From assembly GCA_014773175.1 (NCBI GenBank), contig VXCM01000246.1, positions 260,501 through 324,500 on the forward strand: a stretch of 64,000 nt of DNA, written 5' to 3'. The translations under genes were made by a program, and so were the position numbers. This document shows positions 25,826 through 60,715 of the stretch, piece after piece; within the stretch, counting starts at the first letter, position 1, and the number at the start of each line of letters is the position of its first letter. Under the pieces are notes generated by a model that made no database searches, was not told where the DNA came from, and saw nothing but the letters and a program-made list of their open reading frames with translations. The stretch is from Lucifuga dentata. Lineage: Eukaryota; Chordata; Actinopteri; Ophidiiformes; Bythitidae.

Positions 25826-26902
25826 AGCAAAGGTAAGGACATATTCACACAAGTAAACCAGCTCATTGCTACTCTGGTATGTGCTGAAAGCGATTCAGAT
25901 TTGATTGTAAGGCATGAAAATGAAAATAAAAATATTACCCAACTGATAAGCGCAACATACTCCTGTCACAATCAGCATAAATACATTTACTTGTCAAAAT
26001 GTTATCTTCAAGTACAAAAATAGTTAATTTAAAACAATGCCACTGTTAAGTTATGTCCAGTAACTTAACTCTACAGTAATCTCTTCCTGAAACTGGGCAG
26101 ATAAGAACATAAAACATTTTTCAGGAACAAGATCGGCTCACATTGGTTGCTTTTGCACTGAGGCAACAGTGGCATAAAAACTGAAAAATGTTTCACATTT
26201 AACTTCATATGGCTCAAAACCTCACTTAAGAAAAACAGAAGGATAAACTCTGAAAGAATGAATATCCCAGACTTTTGGTGTTTAGGACGATGTGCACATT
26301 TTGAAGGGTTCATTATTTTCATGGAGGATGGTTTCAGTGGACATTTTCACAAAACACATAACCAGCAACATAACAAAGCACATTTTCCCTCAACAGTTTC
26401 AAGTTAACATTAGCTGACAACTGTCATACAAGAATGTGGATTATCCTGAGTTACTAACTTTCACATCATCTCAAACATTGATTATTCATACAAACGCAAA
26501 CAGCAAACAAATACATAAAGCAAACTTATTTGAGTGCAAACTACAGATTTGTTTTTTTTGATCAAGTCACCAAACGTTGGTTTATAATGGACTGGTTTTG
26601 TGTATAAATTTCAAAAGCATACCATCTAGAAACAAAACTTACATAAACATATTCTCACACATAAATTTAAGAAAGTAACACAGTTATCAATTTTCAGTTC
26701 AACAGATTTGCCATATTGAAATGTAAGGATCTGTGTCAACTTTGCAGTCACATCCCACAGCTTTCATTCATCCTGAAGGAGAGAGGCACAGTCAGTAGAT
26801 ATTAATGGCCTGTGGTGTTCCACTTTTGAAGAAAGGATGGCTTTTATCAGTCAGCACTAGGCATTGTGTGGTTGAAGGAATTTGATACTGGCAAGCCAAA
26901 AC
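25826..26902 (-). other. nup210: Candidate terminal 3' UTR exon of nup210
   Basis: Exon 38 of nup210 carries the stop codon and then, 43 bases after the stop ends, a donor-like CATCTCAG/GTAGGA (exon end 27493). On the minus strand a good acceptor, GCTCTTTCTTTCAG, ends at 26903, so a non-coding last exon could start at 26902. The stop would be less than 50 bases from the last junction, compatible with escape from nonsense-mediated decay. Alternatively exon 38 simply reads through to an earlier poly(A) site. Confidence 0.35.
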
Positions 26903-27535
26903 CTGAAAGAAAGAGCATCAAAAGAGTTAACACAGCACCAATAACAGATCAAAGCAGAGAGATAAAAAAAATATATATCAGAGAATCAGGGACAAACATG
27001 TGGTGCAAAATAACTGCTGGTACTTAAAGGAGATTTAAACACTTCAAAGTCACAATGCGACAGCCTAATTAGAATTGCAATATATATAAATCTCTCCCAA
27101 ACATAATGTAGCAGCCAGAGCACCGGCTATAAATTGTCTGAAGCAACTTCATTCAGAATAAATTGAAGAAGTGGGTACTGATACAGTCTGTTTTTTTGGT
27201 CTTGCTTCCAAATGAGCTTTAAATTTAAAGGCAGAGGAAGCATTTCTTTAAAAAACAGTCTATTTTCACTGGCAGAAAATTGTCTTGGATCTTGTCCATC
27301 TTTTCTCATTCTCAGTTAACCTTTAGGCATTGGTCAAACTTTTTCTTTCAAGACCAAAGTGTGGTAGAGCTAATGCATAATAAATATATTGCTGAGAGTT
27401 AATACCAACTTCATCTGAATGTTCTTTATAGACTTGGTTTCCAAATAGTCTATAGTGGGACAGATGAAAGTGCCACGATGAAAGTGTCCTACCTGAGATG
27501 AGTGGTGTCATCTGGATGAAAGCAGGGTGATGAGC

Positions 27536-49950
<22,415 letters not shown>

Positions 49951-49996
49951 TGTTCTTAAAGGCACAGTACCCTGCCACCCTGCCCAATTTCATTTA

Positions 49997-50012
49997 CTAT
50001 TACTACTACTAG

Positions 50013-50053
<41 letters not shown>

Positions 50054-50080
50054 ATAATAATAATAATAATAATAATAATN

Positions 50081-50118
<38 letters not shown>

Positions 50119-50195
50119 ATAATAATAATAATAATAATAATAATAGTAAGAAGAAGAAGAAGAAGAAGAATGATAATAATATTAAGAAGAAGAAG
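49997..50195 (+). repeat. Compound (ACT)n-(AAT)n-(AAG)n microsatellite, partly duplicated around N at 50080
   Basis: ACT units give way to nine AAT units, then after the N the same ACT-to-AAT block repeats (50016-50079 against 50081-50144), followed by GTAAGAAGAAG and mixed AAT/AAG units. The repetition around the N fits the contig-overlap artefact, so the real allele is probably shorter than shown. Confidence 0.9.
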
Positions 50196-52903
50196 AAAAA
50201 ATTTGATTTATAACAGGCGACAATTAAATCAAACAGCAACAGAAGTACAATACAATCAAGAAAGCAATACAATAAAAAGCAACGATCAGTAACAACAACC
50301 GGTTAAAAACCCCAAAATAATAGATTATACAGGCTGTATTCAATTTAGGTGTGTCAGGGTGTTGGTACTCTGCATGCTGTCTCACTTGACATGGCTTTCT
50401 AACACATCTCAATGAATCGGAGCAATCATTAGCATTCTTTTACAGCTCTGGTTTCCTGCTATGAGTCCACATGTCTGCAGCAAAAATAAACAAGCAGCTC
50501 CTACAGCCCCTCTTCACCCTTGCTACATCTATTAAACCTGGAATTTCACCTAGAACCATGTATAGCAATGAAGATATTTCTGCATAAAGTAAATGGTAAA
50601 TGTAGACCTAGTTATGGTACATTTTGTTGTGTTCAGATTCTATACTGACATTATAAATGAATTAGAAAGCCTGCTGTGGAACAGTAGTCAGACATTAGTG
50701 TTCCATAGTAAACATGATATTTCTGTCAAGCAGCTGACAGGCAGATTAAGTTGTGCACTGCATTATTTTGCTTGACACAAGTAAAGAATAACACAAGATA
50801 GTCTATGATGAATGACTGGTACTGCTTGGTGTCGATGTGTCCCAAGTTTGGCTGGTCCCTCAGTAAGAACATGCAGTTCTCAACTTTTCACCCCTAGATG
50901 TCACTGACAGCTACCTGTACTCTCATCTAGATGCAGATGATAGCAATATGCGTGAGATGCTTTCATTTTATGACTGACTGAAGAGAGGATATGTCATTAG
51001 TATCCCTTTAAATTATACACTTCCTTGGCACATAGCACAAAAGCAGAAAAGATTATTCCTAACAATAAGCAAAACAGCAATATGTTTGACATTTGGAGTG
51101 TAGCATCAAGTTCATAAATAAACCATCTAAATCTCAAATGTTTATATGTGAGATCACTTACTGGCATTAAAATTGGTCCTGATTGAAAACATACAGTGTC
51201 TGACAGAATTTTAATAATTCAGTGTGAGCACAGTCAGCTGCTTTGTTTCTGGTCTATCCCCTCATTCTCTTTGATGTTGTTACAGTAATTCTTCTCCTGG
51301 ACCTTGCTGTTAGTTTTCTGGACACAGAGAGAAATTCACAGCTTGATTAGCAGCTACACTGTGGTTTTGATGTGTTTTACATAATACTACTTTGTGCCAG
51401 AGGTGACATATTGTATGAGTCAGACTGCATTAGCAGTGAAATCCCATCACGGAGTAAAGCTATGTGCCAAATAGGCTGGCCTACTGACAACCATATACTG
51501 TGTGTAAAACTGTATATACAGTATGATATCCGATATGTATTCACACTACTGAGGTAACATGGCTGAAGGTGATGTCTGTTTCCGCTTGGTTTGACTTGCT
51601 CAACCTTTTTGGATTGTGACTTACATCTTAATTCAGTAGGCAGTTTAAAGTGAAACCTGAGGAGAACTTCCATTTATTTTGACGGGGCAGCTTTGTGTGG
51701 GCTTCAGTCCTTTAGTTTCATCTTCACCATGCATGAGCACTGTATGAACAATGTTAGGAGTGAATGATGTCATGTCTAAGCATTACAAAAACAATATCTG
51801 AATGTCACACTGTGTCTATTAGCACTTCTTATGGAGGCTTATCCTCAAGTCTAGACAACACAAAGTGCAGTACCAGACTGAACTCATGGAGAGACCAAAA
51901 TGCTTGTAATGTGGAGTTGTTTCTGTGCCTTGGACAGATCTTTCAATGATTTCCTCAGCCAAAATTTGGCAGGTTTCAGAGCTCAGCAGCCATGAATTAC
52001 ATCCAAGGAGAAAGAGAAAGTTCTCAATTGGTTGGAAAGATTTCTCTTCTTCAAATGAGTTGAGTTTATGCCATTGTTTCTGGCAAGTTGGAGAATCATA
52101 ATATTTTAGAATTACTCATTGCACGACATTTAATCAACTTGATTTTTTAAAAGGTTGACTGTCACAGATTCCAATGTGTTATGTAAAACTATGATTAATA
52201 CAGGCCACACATGTTTAAGTTGGACAAATAAGGCAGCGCACTGTATGACGCTTGAACCTGTCAAAACATTTTACCTCTGTTAGCATAAACCAACAGTAAT
52301 CCATGCAGTGACACCCTATGTTGCATTGATTTTTTCCTATATCATAATGTCTACAGCTGCTTTCCACGTCTGTCCGTGTCCTCATCTGGCATGTATCAGC
52401 AGTCACTTCCTGGTGTGAAAACAGGAACTTTTCTATGCTTGACTTAGTCCAAACAAGTGGGTGCAAAAGGCCACATCGCTTACTTAAACACTTATTCAAT
52501 GGCAATGCTCTCAAGTGGTGGCTCTGCATTCACCAGAAATGTAATAGGAATTGGAAGGGTCACCACTTCAAATAGATTGAAAATTTTAGAGCTTTAAGGT
52601 CCCCTTGGTGTGAGGTGCAGTAAAAACTGCTGTAGGTAGGTATAATAAGAGGTATTACAATCTAGTGAAGTCAGACTTTGCCTCAGGGAGCTATCTTGAG
52701 TTCCGACAAATGTAAAATAGGTGGGACAAGCTATAATGATTTCCATCATATGATGGTGATAAAGAATGCAGAATACAGAAGGTCTTGACACTGTACAGTT
52801 TTATCGGTAATTTCACAAATATCTGATTTGTCTCATGGTTTTACAAATTATCATGAAAAAAAATTTCCCCATATCTTGCTTGATTTTCCTTTGTCACTTA
52901 CAG

Positions 52904-52948
52904 TTTAACATCCTCAAATACAGTCAGAAGAAATACAGGAAAAAGAAG
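52904..52948 (+). other. Orphan candidate exon, 45 bp
   Basis: A pyrimidine-rich acceptor (TTTTCCTTTGTCACTTACAG) is followed by 45 bases open in frame 1 (FNILKYSQKKYRKKK) and a near-consensus donor AAG/GTAAGT. No gene is known to me with this peptide, and no partner exon was found. It may be an alternative upstream exon of fbln2, part of an unseen gene, or chance. Confidence 0.25.
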
Positions 52949-55900
52949 GTAAGTTTACAGAGCTGTTTGTAAGTATTAAATCCCTTTACACGATCTTAAC
53001 AACGTGCTTTGAATTCCCTTACTATTTCCATGGTGTAGGCATTAGGTGGCTCGAGCTGAGAAGGTCGTGTACTTGCAGGTCTGTACATTCGTGATCATGA
53101 ACAACGAAGTCATAATCTTTCTAAAATGCTTCCATGTGCCCCACATTTAAGGTATACTAATGACTCTCCTTTTTATCCCTAAGGAGATTTATTTTTCATT
53201 TTAATTAATGAAATTCCCATCATGCAAAATAATCTTAACAGCCTATTTTAGACCAGTGCATGGCATTAGATTACTTTTACCTCTTTAACACCTTGTCCAT
53301 TATTACTAAAATCACACTTTAAATCTGCTAAATATTCAGTGCAGCTGTGGAGGGACACTACATTGTGCAATTTTGTGGCTAAACCGAACGCTGTACTCTG
53401 GGGACTGAACCCGCCAGCAGACATGCCATTTATTACAGCCTGGAAAGTCTTTACAAGACACAGGTGGGGAGTCACTTTCACCACATTACATTTGGGTCTT
53501 AATATGCCATGTTGTAGCCCCTGCTGTGCTACAGTGCCCTGTCTTTGCTGCTCCCCATGAAAGACTTCCTCTCTTCGCTTCATCTTAGACCTACAGTAGT
53601 GTGGTAGTAGAAAACATGTTTGAATCTGCAGAACAAATGTCCAAGTAGAGAAAGTGTGCAGCATTTTACTGGCCAGTCACACATGTGGTATGTTGCTGCT
53701 AGGAGAGTCATAGCAATCATGTCATAGTCAATTACTTGCCTGTATTTGGTGCTGGGCTTCTTTCTTTTGTTACTGGGCAGCGGTATAAGGAGATAGTGTG
53801 TAAGGATGATACCAAATTGTCTACATCACACTCTCAAGCTAGAATTGAGTGGAATTAGTCATGTATCAAATAGATAATAGGCTGAATTATACAATATGTT
53901 GCAATATAGCATGTCGTAAACTATTTCTGTAACTCAAGACAATTTACAGCAGAATGAACCTCTAGCCACCTGTTTAAACAGAGAGAGGGAATCAGAACAA
54001 TGTGTCTTACAATGGCCAGATAACATAAACACCTGCCGCACTGGTGGCCCAAACAGACAATGATGTCATTATCACTAGCATCAGTTTTACTGAAATCCCT
54101 GCAGAGTAGAAATGCTATATTGTCAAAAGAACGAAGGAAAGAATGACTTCACCCTGCTCAGAGAACAAATAATAAATATGATTATTACATTTTTCTTAAA
54201 ATGTGAAATATAGTAAGAGGCCATTAGACAGATTATTACGAGGCAGGGTTGTAGACAGTGGGCTTGGTCAATTAGTGGTGGCACAAGTCACCATTCAAAC
54301 ATGCATGAATGAGAAATTACAACAGCGTGGGGTGCAATTACCTCTCTTAAATCAGTCCGTGTCAGATGACATTATCTTGCAAGCTGAAAGCCATTACTGC
54401 ACTGAGGTTTTCTAGCCTCGGAAGAGTAGAGAGAGGTCAACTACCGTGGAAGAACAGGCCAGTCAATCCCCTCATGCAACATGATGATGTCTCTCAAGGC
54501 TCAGATGGTCTCAAATGTTCAGAACCCCAATGCATACAGCATCTAAAGATTTATTGTTATTCAGCTGATGTGCTTTTCAACCTGTCATAGTTAAACACAG
54601 ATATTAATTCAAAATGTATTTTTGCAGACTGACTGAACGTGCACATTTACCATTCACAAATGAAAGCAATATTTTTAGTTGTTGGCGCAAGAGATAAATG
54701 GTATTTAAATGGTACTTCCCCAAATACTCCGGTGTATTTGTGACAGACATGTTGCTTCAGATGGCCATGGATAATATGTGTTATGTAATCTGCGTCATGC
54801 AATCTGTGTCATTTCGCCAACACCTTTGTAAAAAAAAAAAAAAAACTGGATGGTCTTTTTATTGTATGCCTACTATTCTGAAGGTCAACAGTTTATGGGC
54901 GTTGGTTGGTTGCACTTGGCTCCATAGAGAGCAGGGCTGCACTGAGGAGTGACAAAAGCTTCTCTGGGGATTATCCAGCTCCAGAGCCACTTAGCTCATG
55001 TGTCCAGGTCATTAAGACAGCCTGATTACCAGGCACAGTTTAGACTGAGATCACACTACAGTGGAGCAGAAAAATCAATGCTGCCGACGGATGTATAAAC
55101 CCTGCTATGGTGTGCAAGTTACAGTAGTGGATGTAGGCGTGCTTAAGGTAATAGATCTGTCATAAAGGACGTAGAGGGTGTTTGGTCATGTCCATATAAT
55201 GATCCATCTCCCTTTTGTGTGTGGCTGTATACACTGCATACAGATTTGTAAAATGGAGTTATTTCTGAGATTGTGAATTTTTTCATCAAACGGAACCTGG
55301 GGGTCCACATTGTTTTACCCGTTGTGCAGCTGTGCATTTTTTTCATCATAATGAACATGCGAAAATAAGAATGGGGCCACTAACTCATCGTCATTGATTA
55401 GTCAAGGGAGACCCCTGAAACAAAGTGGCCAATGGCCCCACCGGCCCATGTGTCTGCCTGATCAATCTTTCCATCCAGTGAGGCAGCTTTTGTCTTCATT
55501 TGTTCTCACCAGTGACCCAGTGACCCTGGGATCAAGAAGGCAAAACTGGGAAAATACTTGAAAACACTAACACTCTGGTCTCTCTAGAACAAACATTCTG
55601 TGCATTTCAGTTAGCCTAAACCTATTGTTGCACAAAGATCAGGGGACATATATCATGTGATGTTTGCTTATAGCTTTGATTTCTCAGTGGTCTTTTAGGC
55701 CTCTTAAAATGCTGTATAGGATTAAACTGTTCCAGATTATTCAATTGGAAAATACAGTTAACTATGTATTGAGATTAACTAATGGTGAGAATAACTTTAT
55801 GATAATTTGACAAAACAGCCTATGTTGACAAAGTCTATGAGTTAATGAAAAGTACTGTAGAATAAACCTAAAGTGTGTTCGTCACTATTATTTCAGATAT

Positions 55901-56039
55901 GGCTCCATTACAACAGGAACGTTTCCTAAACTCTGAGGTCACAATAAGTTTTCCTGTGGGCACACGTTTTCCAGAAGAGTTTTACAAGGTTGAGACTTGC
56001 ATTTTGTGTAAGTATAAGCAGAAAAAATAACACAGAAAT

Positions 56040-56201
56040 CATTCCATATACTGTCGAAATAATTTGGGAACAGATCCACGGACAAGTTTGTCCCTCCCTC
56101 CAACGGGAGAGGGGCGCTCCCTGCCTCCCAAGCCGGAATCGGGGCACAAACTTTGCGCACAAGTTCCCTTCACACCAGCACTGCAAGACCAAGGACGCAA
56201 G
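56040..56201 (+). other. fbln2: Putative non-coding exon 1 of fbln2
   Basis: The GC-richer stretch (GGGAGAGGGGCGCTCCCTGC, GCCGGAATCGGGGCAC) ends at a donor, GACGCAAG/GTAGGA, with the exon end at 56201. The coding exon begins with a clear acceptor at 58525 and has 113 bases of 5' UTR, so a separate upstream first exon is required and this is the best candidate I see. The left border is arbitrary because the transcription start cannot be seen. Confidence 0.4.
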
Positions 56202-56248
56202 GTAGGAAACATTACTTTTTATTAATTACAAACCAAAAAACAAATAAA

Positions 56249-56249
<1 letters not shown>

Positions 56250-56282
<33 letters not shown>
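56250..56282 (+). repeat. Poly(A) tract, about 33 bp
   Basis: Long A run just downstream of the putative exon 1 donor of fbln2. Confidence 0.85.
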
Positions 56283-56283
<1 letters not shown>

Positions 56284-56799
56284 AGCCAAACGTTCCGTTG
56301 TATCATCGGTTTCAATGCACGATTTAATATACTGAGATGCATTGTGATTTTTTTCCCTGACGGTCTATGACAATCTATGGCTCTAAGAAAAATATTTACT
56401 TTATGTTTCTGAGATCAGGGGTCCACGCGGTTATATTGAGTGATTTTGTATGAAATTTTCTCGAGGGGAAATTTTGCAGCGGGACAGTTATTTTAAGTTA
56501 TGTTTTGATATTCCTCTGAAATAAATGAATGCTTGAAATCGCACTTATATATATAATCTTTATTTAATGTGTTCTTATACGGCTGTGAAGTTGGAAGTCA
56601 GCTTTAAAAGGCTGATTATGATCAGCATGCTAATAAAGTAATATACCGGTTTGATCACTACTAATAATTTGGTTGCCTGCTTCTCTGGTCCATAACAATT
56701 CCCCATAAATTGGAGAATCAATTATCCCTCTGAAATTTTCGAGATTCACATTTCAACATGTTTGTTTTGTAAGTTGGGGGATTTAAGCCAGTGTTTGCA

Positions 56800-56802
<3 letters not shown>

Positions 56803-56848
<46 letters not shown>
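56803..56848 (+). repeat. (GT)n microsatellite
   Basis: About 23 GT units in the putative fbln2 intron 1. Confidence 0.93.
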
Positions 56849-56849
<1 letters not shown>

Positions 56850-58638
56850 AGTGAGTAGAAGGATAAAGGTCAGTTCTTGGCTACTACCATGAAATGTTTT
56901 GAAAAGTCCATACACTGATAGGTGAAAAAAAAAAAAAAACAGAAAAAAACCAAAAAACACCCTAACAGAGTATTTTTCATTCACAGAAAACAGACCTGTC
57001 AAGCTATTTAAAGCTACAGCCAGATGAGTCTTATGCTCAGTCCATTTGATTACCCTGACAACTTTCTCCAATAAATTTCCTCTTTCAGCTTATGTTACAG
57101 ACATATAGAGAGCCTGGGTTTTGGTTCTTTGAGGCCTCAACACAGTTAAAGCACCAAACCAGTGGACCATGTGCCAGTTAAAGACTGCAAGATCTGGTAA
57201 AATGATTTTGTACCCAGAGCACACAAAGACATTATTGATTCCCCAAATGGTGCCCCAGTGCACTTTCTGTTGTTCGACGGCCTTCCCTGATTTATGAAAG
57301 ACGTGCACATCATGACAGAGTCTGACAGTTATATTTAGTATGATAAGTGATTGAGTTTGTATTACTTTCAAATAGATGCTTAAGAATGTTTTGCATTGTG
57401 CATAGTCAGGAAATGGATTTTCCAGTATCAGTGCATGGTAGGATAATTTTGAACCACTGGGTTTCCACAGATCTTTATATTTTCTAAAAATGTAGAAAAA
57501 GCATTATTCATTAAAGCAGAGATTATGCATTATGAATTCTAGAGATGTTATAGCAGGTATTTCCACGAATGTCACTACTGAAGAAAGTATTTGTTACCAT
57601 CTACTATGTTTTGAGCTGAACGAGTTACTCCTCCTTAGGTTGGAATCTATCATCTAGTTGTAATTTTAAATGTGGTAACATTAGATGCAAAGTGGGTAAA
57701 AAAAATAAGCCCACTGAAGCTGGATATAAACAGCATATTTAGAACTGAATAGTAAGACATTTTAGCATGAAATGTCACATAAGTCTTTGGCACAAATTGG
57801 CACAGATGCAAGCAGTGAGGAAAACAGGAAAAGTAAAATAGAAAACACCTGGTTTTCAATCTGAAGTCACATCAGTTAGTACACACTGAAGACTTTCTGA
57901 CTTTATGCTGATGCTCTGCATCTAAACAAACAAGAAAAACCCAGAAATCATGTCAAATGCATTCATTGGCAATCTTTTGTTATTTTAGAAATTGCAATAT
58001 GCCATTATTTTCTTTTAATGTCAGTTGTGCTGGGCCTGCTTGTTTTTCAGTGTCACGTTTGTGTTTTCTCTATCAGTGTTGAAATAGTTTGTACTTTTAG
58101 CAGCTATTACAGGCCATTAGTCAGACATGAATAAGTCAATTTGCACAGCGTCTTCTATGGTGAAGAAGAACTTTATGAGAATACACTGACATTTGCCAAT
58201 AACTTACGTAATCAGTTCTGTGTAACATATTCATCAACTGTTTGTATGGGAAACTGTTACATTACCATGGAAGGGATCTTGTGTTATTTTAGCATTTTTC
58301 AACAAGTAACAATTTTTGTTTGCATTGTACATATTTCCTTCAGTCCCCCTTATCTTTGGTCAATTTTCCACGTACAATCAAATATAAACCATGGTTTACA
58401 TTCCCTGTGGTGCCAAACGCGTTGGCATGGAAAAAGGCATTTGGCAGGGTCAAATTGAAAGCAGACGTGAAAATAATCCAAAATTAATGGCATTTATTGT
58501 TATCAACCTTTGCTTACTTTCACAGGCTAAAAGACACAACTTCTCTCTCATCTGGATACAAATCTAGCCTGAAGAGAAGCATCCTTTTAAGGACTGATTT
58601 GAAATAATTATTTTTTTAAAAATATTTGTCTAAGCAAA

Positions 58639-59983
58639 ATGGATATTTGGAAGCTAACGTTGTTTTTGTGCTGGATGACACTGTACATGGACATCTGTCT
58701 GAGCCAGAAAGACTGCACAGGTATGGATTGCCCTCCTCTGCAGAACTGTATAGAAATGGTTTTAGAGAAGGGTGCTTGCTGTCCCACCTGTGTACAAAAG
58801 GGCTGCACCTGTGAGGGTTACCAGTACTACGACTGTGTCCAAGCAGGCTTCCGGAAAGGGAAAGTCCCAGAGGGGGAATCCTATTTTGTTGATTTTGGAA
58901 GCACAGAATGCTCTTGTCCTCAAGGAGGGGGGAAAATCAGCTGTCATTTTATTCCATGCCCTGAAATTCCACCCAACTGCATTGATATTGTGCAGCCTCA
59001 AGATGGATGTCCGCAATGTAGACAAACTGGCTGTATTCATGGCAAGAAGAAATATGAGGCAGGACATTCCTTTCAGGTAGACTTGTGCCAGGTTTGTCAC
59101 TGTCCAAATGAAGGTGGAAGCTTGATGTGTTCACCCATCCCAGGCTGTGACCTGCGTAGTGTTAATAAAGCCATGGGGGTCACTAACCCTGAGAACAACA
59201 ACCCTCTGAGTGACATTAGCAGCCCTCATGACAGACAACAGACAAATCCACTGGAATCATTTTCCAAGCTGGCCCTGCGAAACACTCTACCACTGTATAA
59301 GGATGACCCACCCAGTTTTGGCACTGAGGATTATGACTATACATTGGCAGAGCCCACATCTTCCACTCCCCAGGATCTGGCCTTACCACTGGCATCTACT
59401 ACAGTACCACCAACTTCCTCAGAGTCAAGCTCCATTTCCTTCAACTCCCATGATGAGAGGAGACATGAGCAGAGAGTGAAACAAAGAAGCCCTGATCAAG
59501 AGAAGAGCAGCAAGGCTGAAGTCAAGCACCACACACATCTAATCACTACTGGGCCTCAGAGAGAAACATCAACACTGTCAACAACTACAACCACACAGAA
59601 AGTGACCACAGAGGACTACAGGCCATGGCAGGTAGTTAATGAGAGGACCAATAGACATAACAGTGACAGGGACATTTTTAAAGACACAGTGTACGCTGCC
59701 CGTGCCAACAAGGGACCTGTTAGACACTTTGACCATCATAAACACGGTCAGAGCAGTCGTACAGGGAGTCACAATTGGCCCTCAGGCCATAAAGGAGAAG
59801 AAAAAGTCCCAGCTGATCACAAGCAGCCTGTTGGTATTGAGGAACAGGATTCATACCCTGCAGTCCAGTTCAGTTCCACCAGCAGGGTCCCAGTCAGGAT
59901 GAGAGAAGATGGAGAACAACTGCATAGACAGCCCCAAACCCTTTACAACTCCCAGCCTCACCACACAGAGGAAGACAAGGAAG
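58639..59983 (+). CDS. fbln2: Fibulin-2, first coding exon (signal peptide, cysteine-rich domain, spacer)
   Basis: Fibulin-2 is a secreted matrix glycoprotein of basement membranes and elastic fibres. The exon runs from an acceptor at 58525 through 113 bases of 5' UTR to an ATG in good context (AAAATGG) and codes for 448 residues. Residues 1-22 are a signal peptide (LTLFLCWMTLYMDICLS). Residues 26-170 are the fibulin-2-specific cysteine-rich domain with 22 cysteines, including YQYYDC, ESYFVDFGSTECSCP and QGGGKISC, close to human fibulin-2 (SYFVDFGSTECSCPPGGGKI). Residues 171-448 lack cysteine and are rich in Ser, Thr, Pro, His and acidic residues, matching the family's cysteine-free N segment. 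The exon ends at GAAG/GTATGT in phase 1; frame 1 reads only five more codons before a stop. Anaphylatoxin-like, EGF and fibulin C-terminal exons lie beyond the window. Fibulin-1 lacks this N domain, so fibulin-2 is firm. Confidence 0.93.
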
Positions 59984-60418
59984 GTATGTGCATATTATAA
60001 AATGTTTGAAAGAGTTCTGAACTTAATAATTTAAATGATAAAACCAGTACACAAGCAAATAAATCTTTTGATTTACTCAACATTGCCTACATTGAAATAC
60101 TGTATGTTACAACATGATTTATGGCCTTGTGAGTGATGACAGTGTTAGACTGTTACTTTTTCATCAGACATCTTCCTCTTCCTTCTCTCACATCCTGTCT
60201 TTTGAGGAGGAATTCATAATCACTCTATATAAGCTGGCGGTGGTCCAGGAAAAACAATCATTCATGGAAAGTCTGTGTTCTCTAGATAGTATTTATCTAC
60301 CTTGCTCAATAGAAAAAGGCACTTCTATGGATTCAATAGCCAATTCATGTGGAAGGAATAATATATTTTGTCCAGTGTTTTATAAATAGGGACTAATACT
60401 AAATCCAGAGACATATTT

Positions 60419-60439
60419 ACACACACACACACACACACA

Positions 60440-60502
<63 letters not shown>

Positions 60503-60530
60503 ATATTTATATTTATATCTATATGTATGT
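60419..60530 (+). repeat. Compound (CA)n-(TATC)n-(TTATA)n microsatellite
   Basis: About ten CA units, then about fifteen TATC units to 60500, then T/A-rich units ending in TATGTGTGT. It lies just upstream of the candidate fbln2 exon at 60602. Confidence 0.93.
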
Positions 60531-60601
60531 GTGTATCCTGTACGGGGCAGTGAAATTACAATTTTCTCTCCTTTTCTCTCCATCTCTTGAGCTGGTGACA
60601 G

Positions 60602-60715
60602 CATATCATTCATGTGATCAGCATGCTCTCAGTTCAGCCCCCTTCAGGGCACAGGCCAATCCACTGCAGACACTGGGACAGAAAGCAGATGATGAAGAGA
60701 TTACAAGGATGTCTG
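60602..60715 (+). CDS. fbln2: Candidate fbln2 exon 3, 114 bp (tentative)
   Basis: After the phase-1 donor at 59983, this stretch has a pyrimidine-rich region (TTTTCTCTCCTTTTCTCTCC) leading to GGTGACAG, an open frame of 38 codons when joined in phase 1 (starting AYHSCDQHALSSAPF and ending KADDEEITRMSG) and a donor TCTG/GTAGAT, again phase 1. A symmetric phase-1 exon would fit the fibulin-2 exon pattern and could extend the variable N-terminal spacer. It contains one cysteine. I do not recognise homology, so it may be chance. Confidence 0.28.

Larger units (their letters stand above)
49951..56000. other. Intergenic region between divergent nup210 and fbln2; no gene recognised
   Basis: In human, HDAC11 lies between NUP210 and FBLN2. 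No exon with histone deacetylase motifs was found here on either strand. The stretch holds a trinucleotide microsatellite at its left end, one well-formed but orphan candidate exon at 52904-52948, and an unrecognised 132-codon open frame on minus at 53266-53664 without homology known to me. Shared upstream control of the two divergent genes is possible but nothing in the sequence shows it. Confidence 0.55.
56202..58525 (+). other. fbln2: Putative fbln2 intron 1; no other gene seen
   Basis: AT-rich intronic sequence with a poly(A) run and a GT microsatellite. It ends in TTGCTTACTTTCACAG, a good acceptor. Open frames in it have no recognisable homology. Confidence 0.45.

Noticed and set aside
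53266..53664. 132-codon minus-strand open frame in the nup210-fbln2 gap
   Set aside because: Does not resemble HDAC11 or any known protein; considered chance, although the DNA could be a conserved non-coding element.
58762..59100. 112-codon minus-strand frame inside fbln2
   Set aside because: Antisense shadow of the fibulin-2 cysteine-rich domain.
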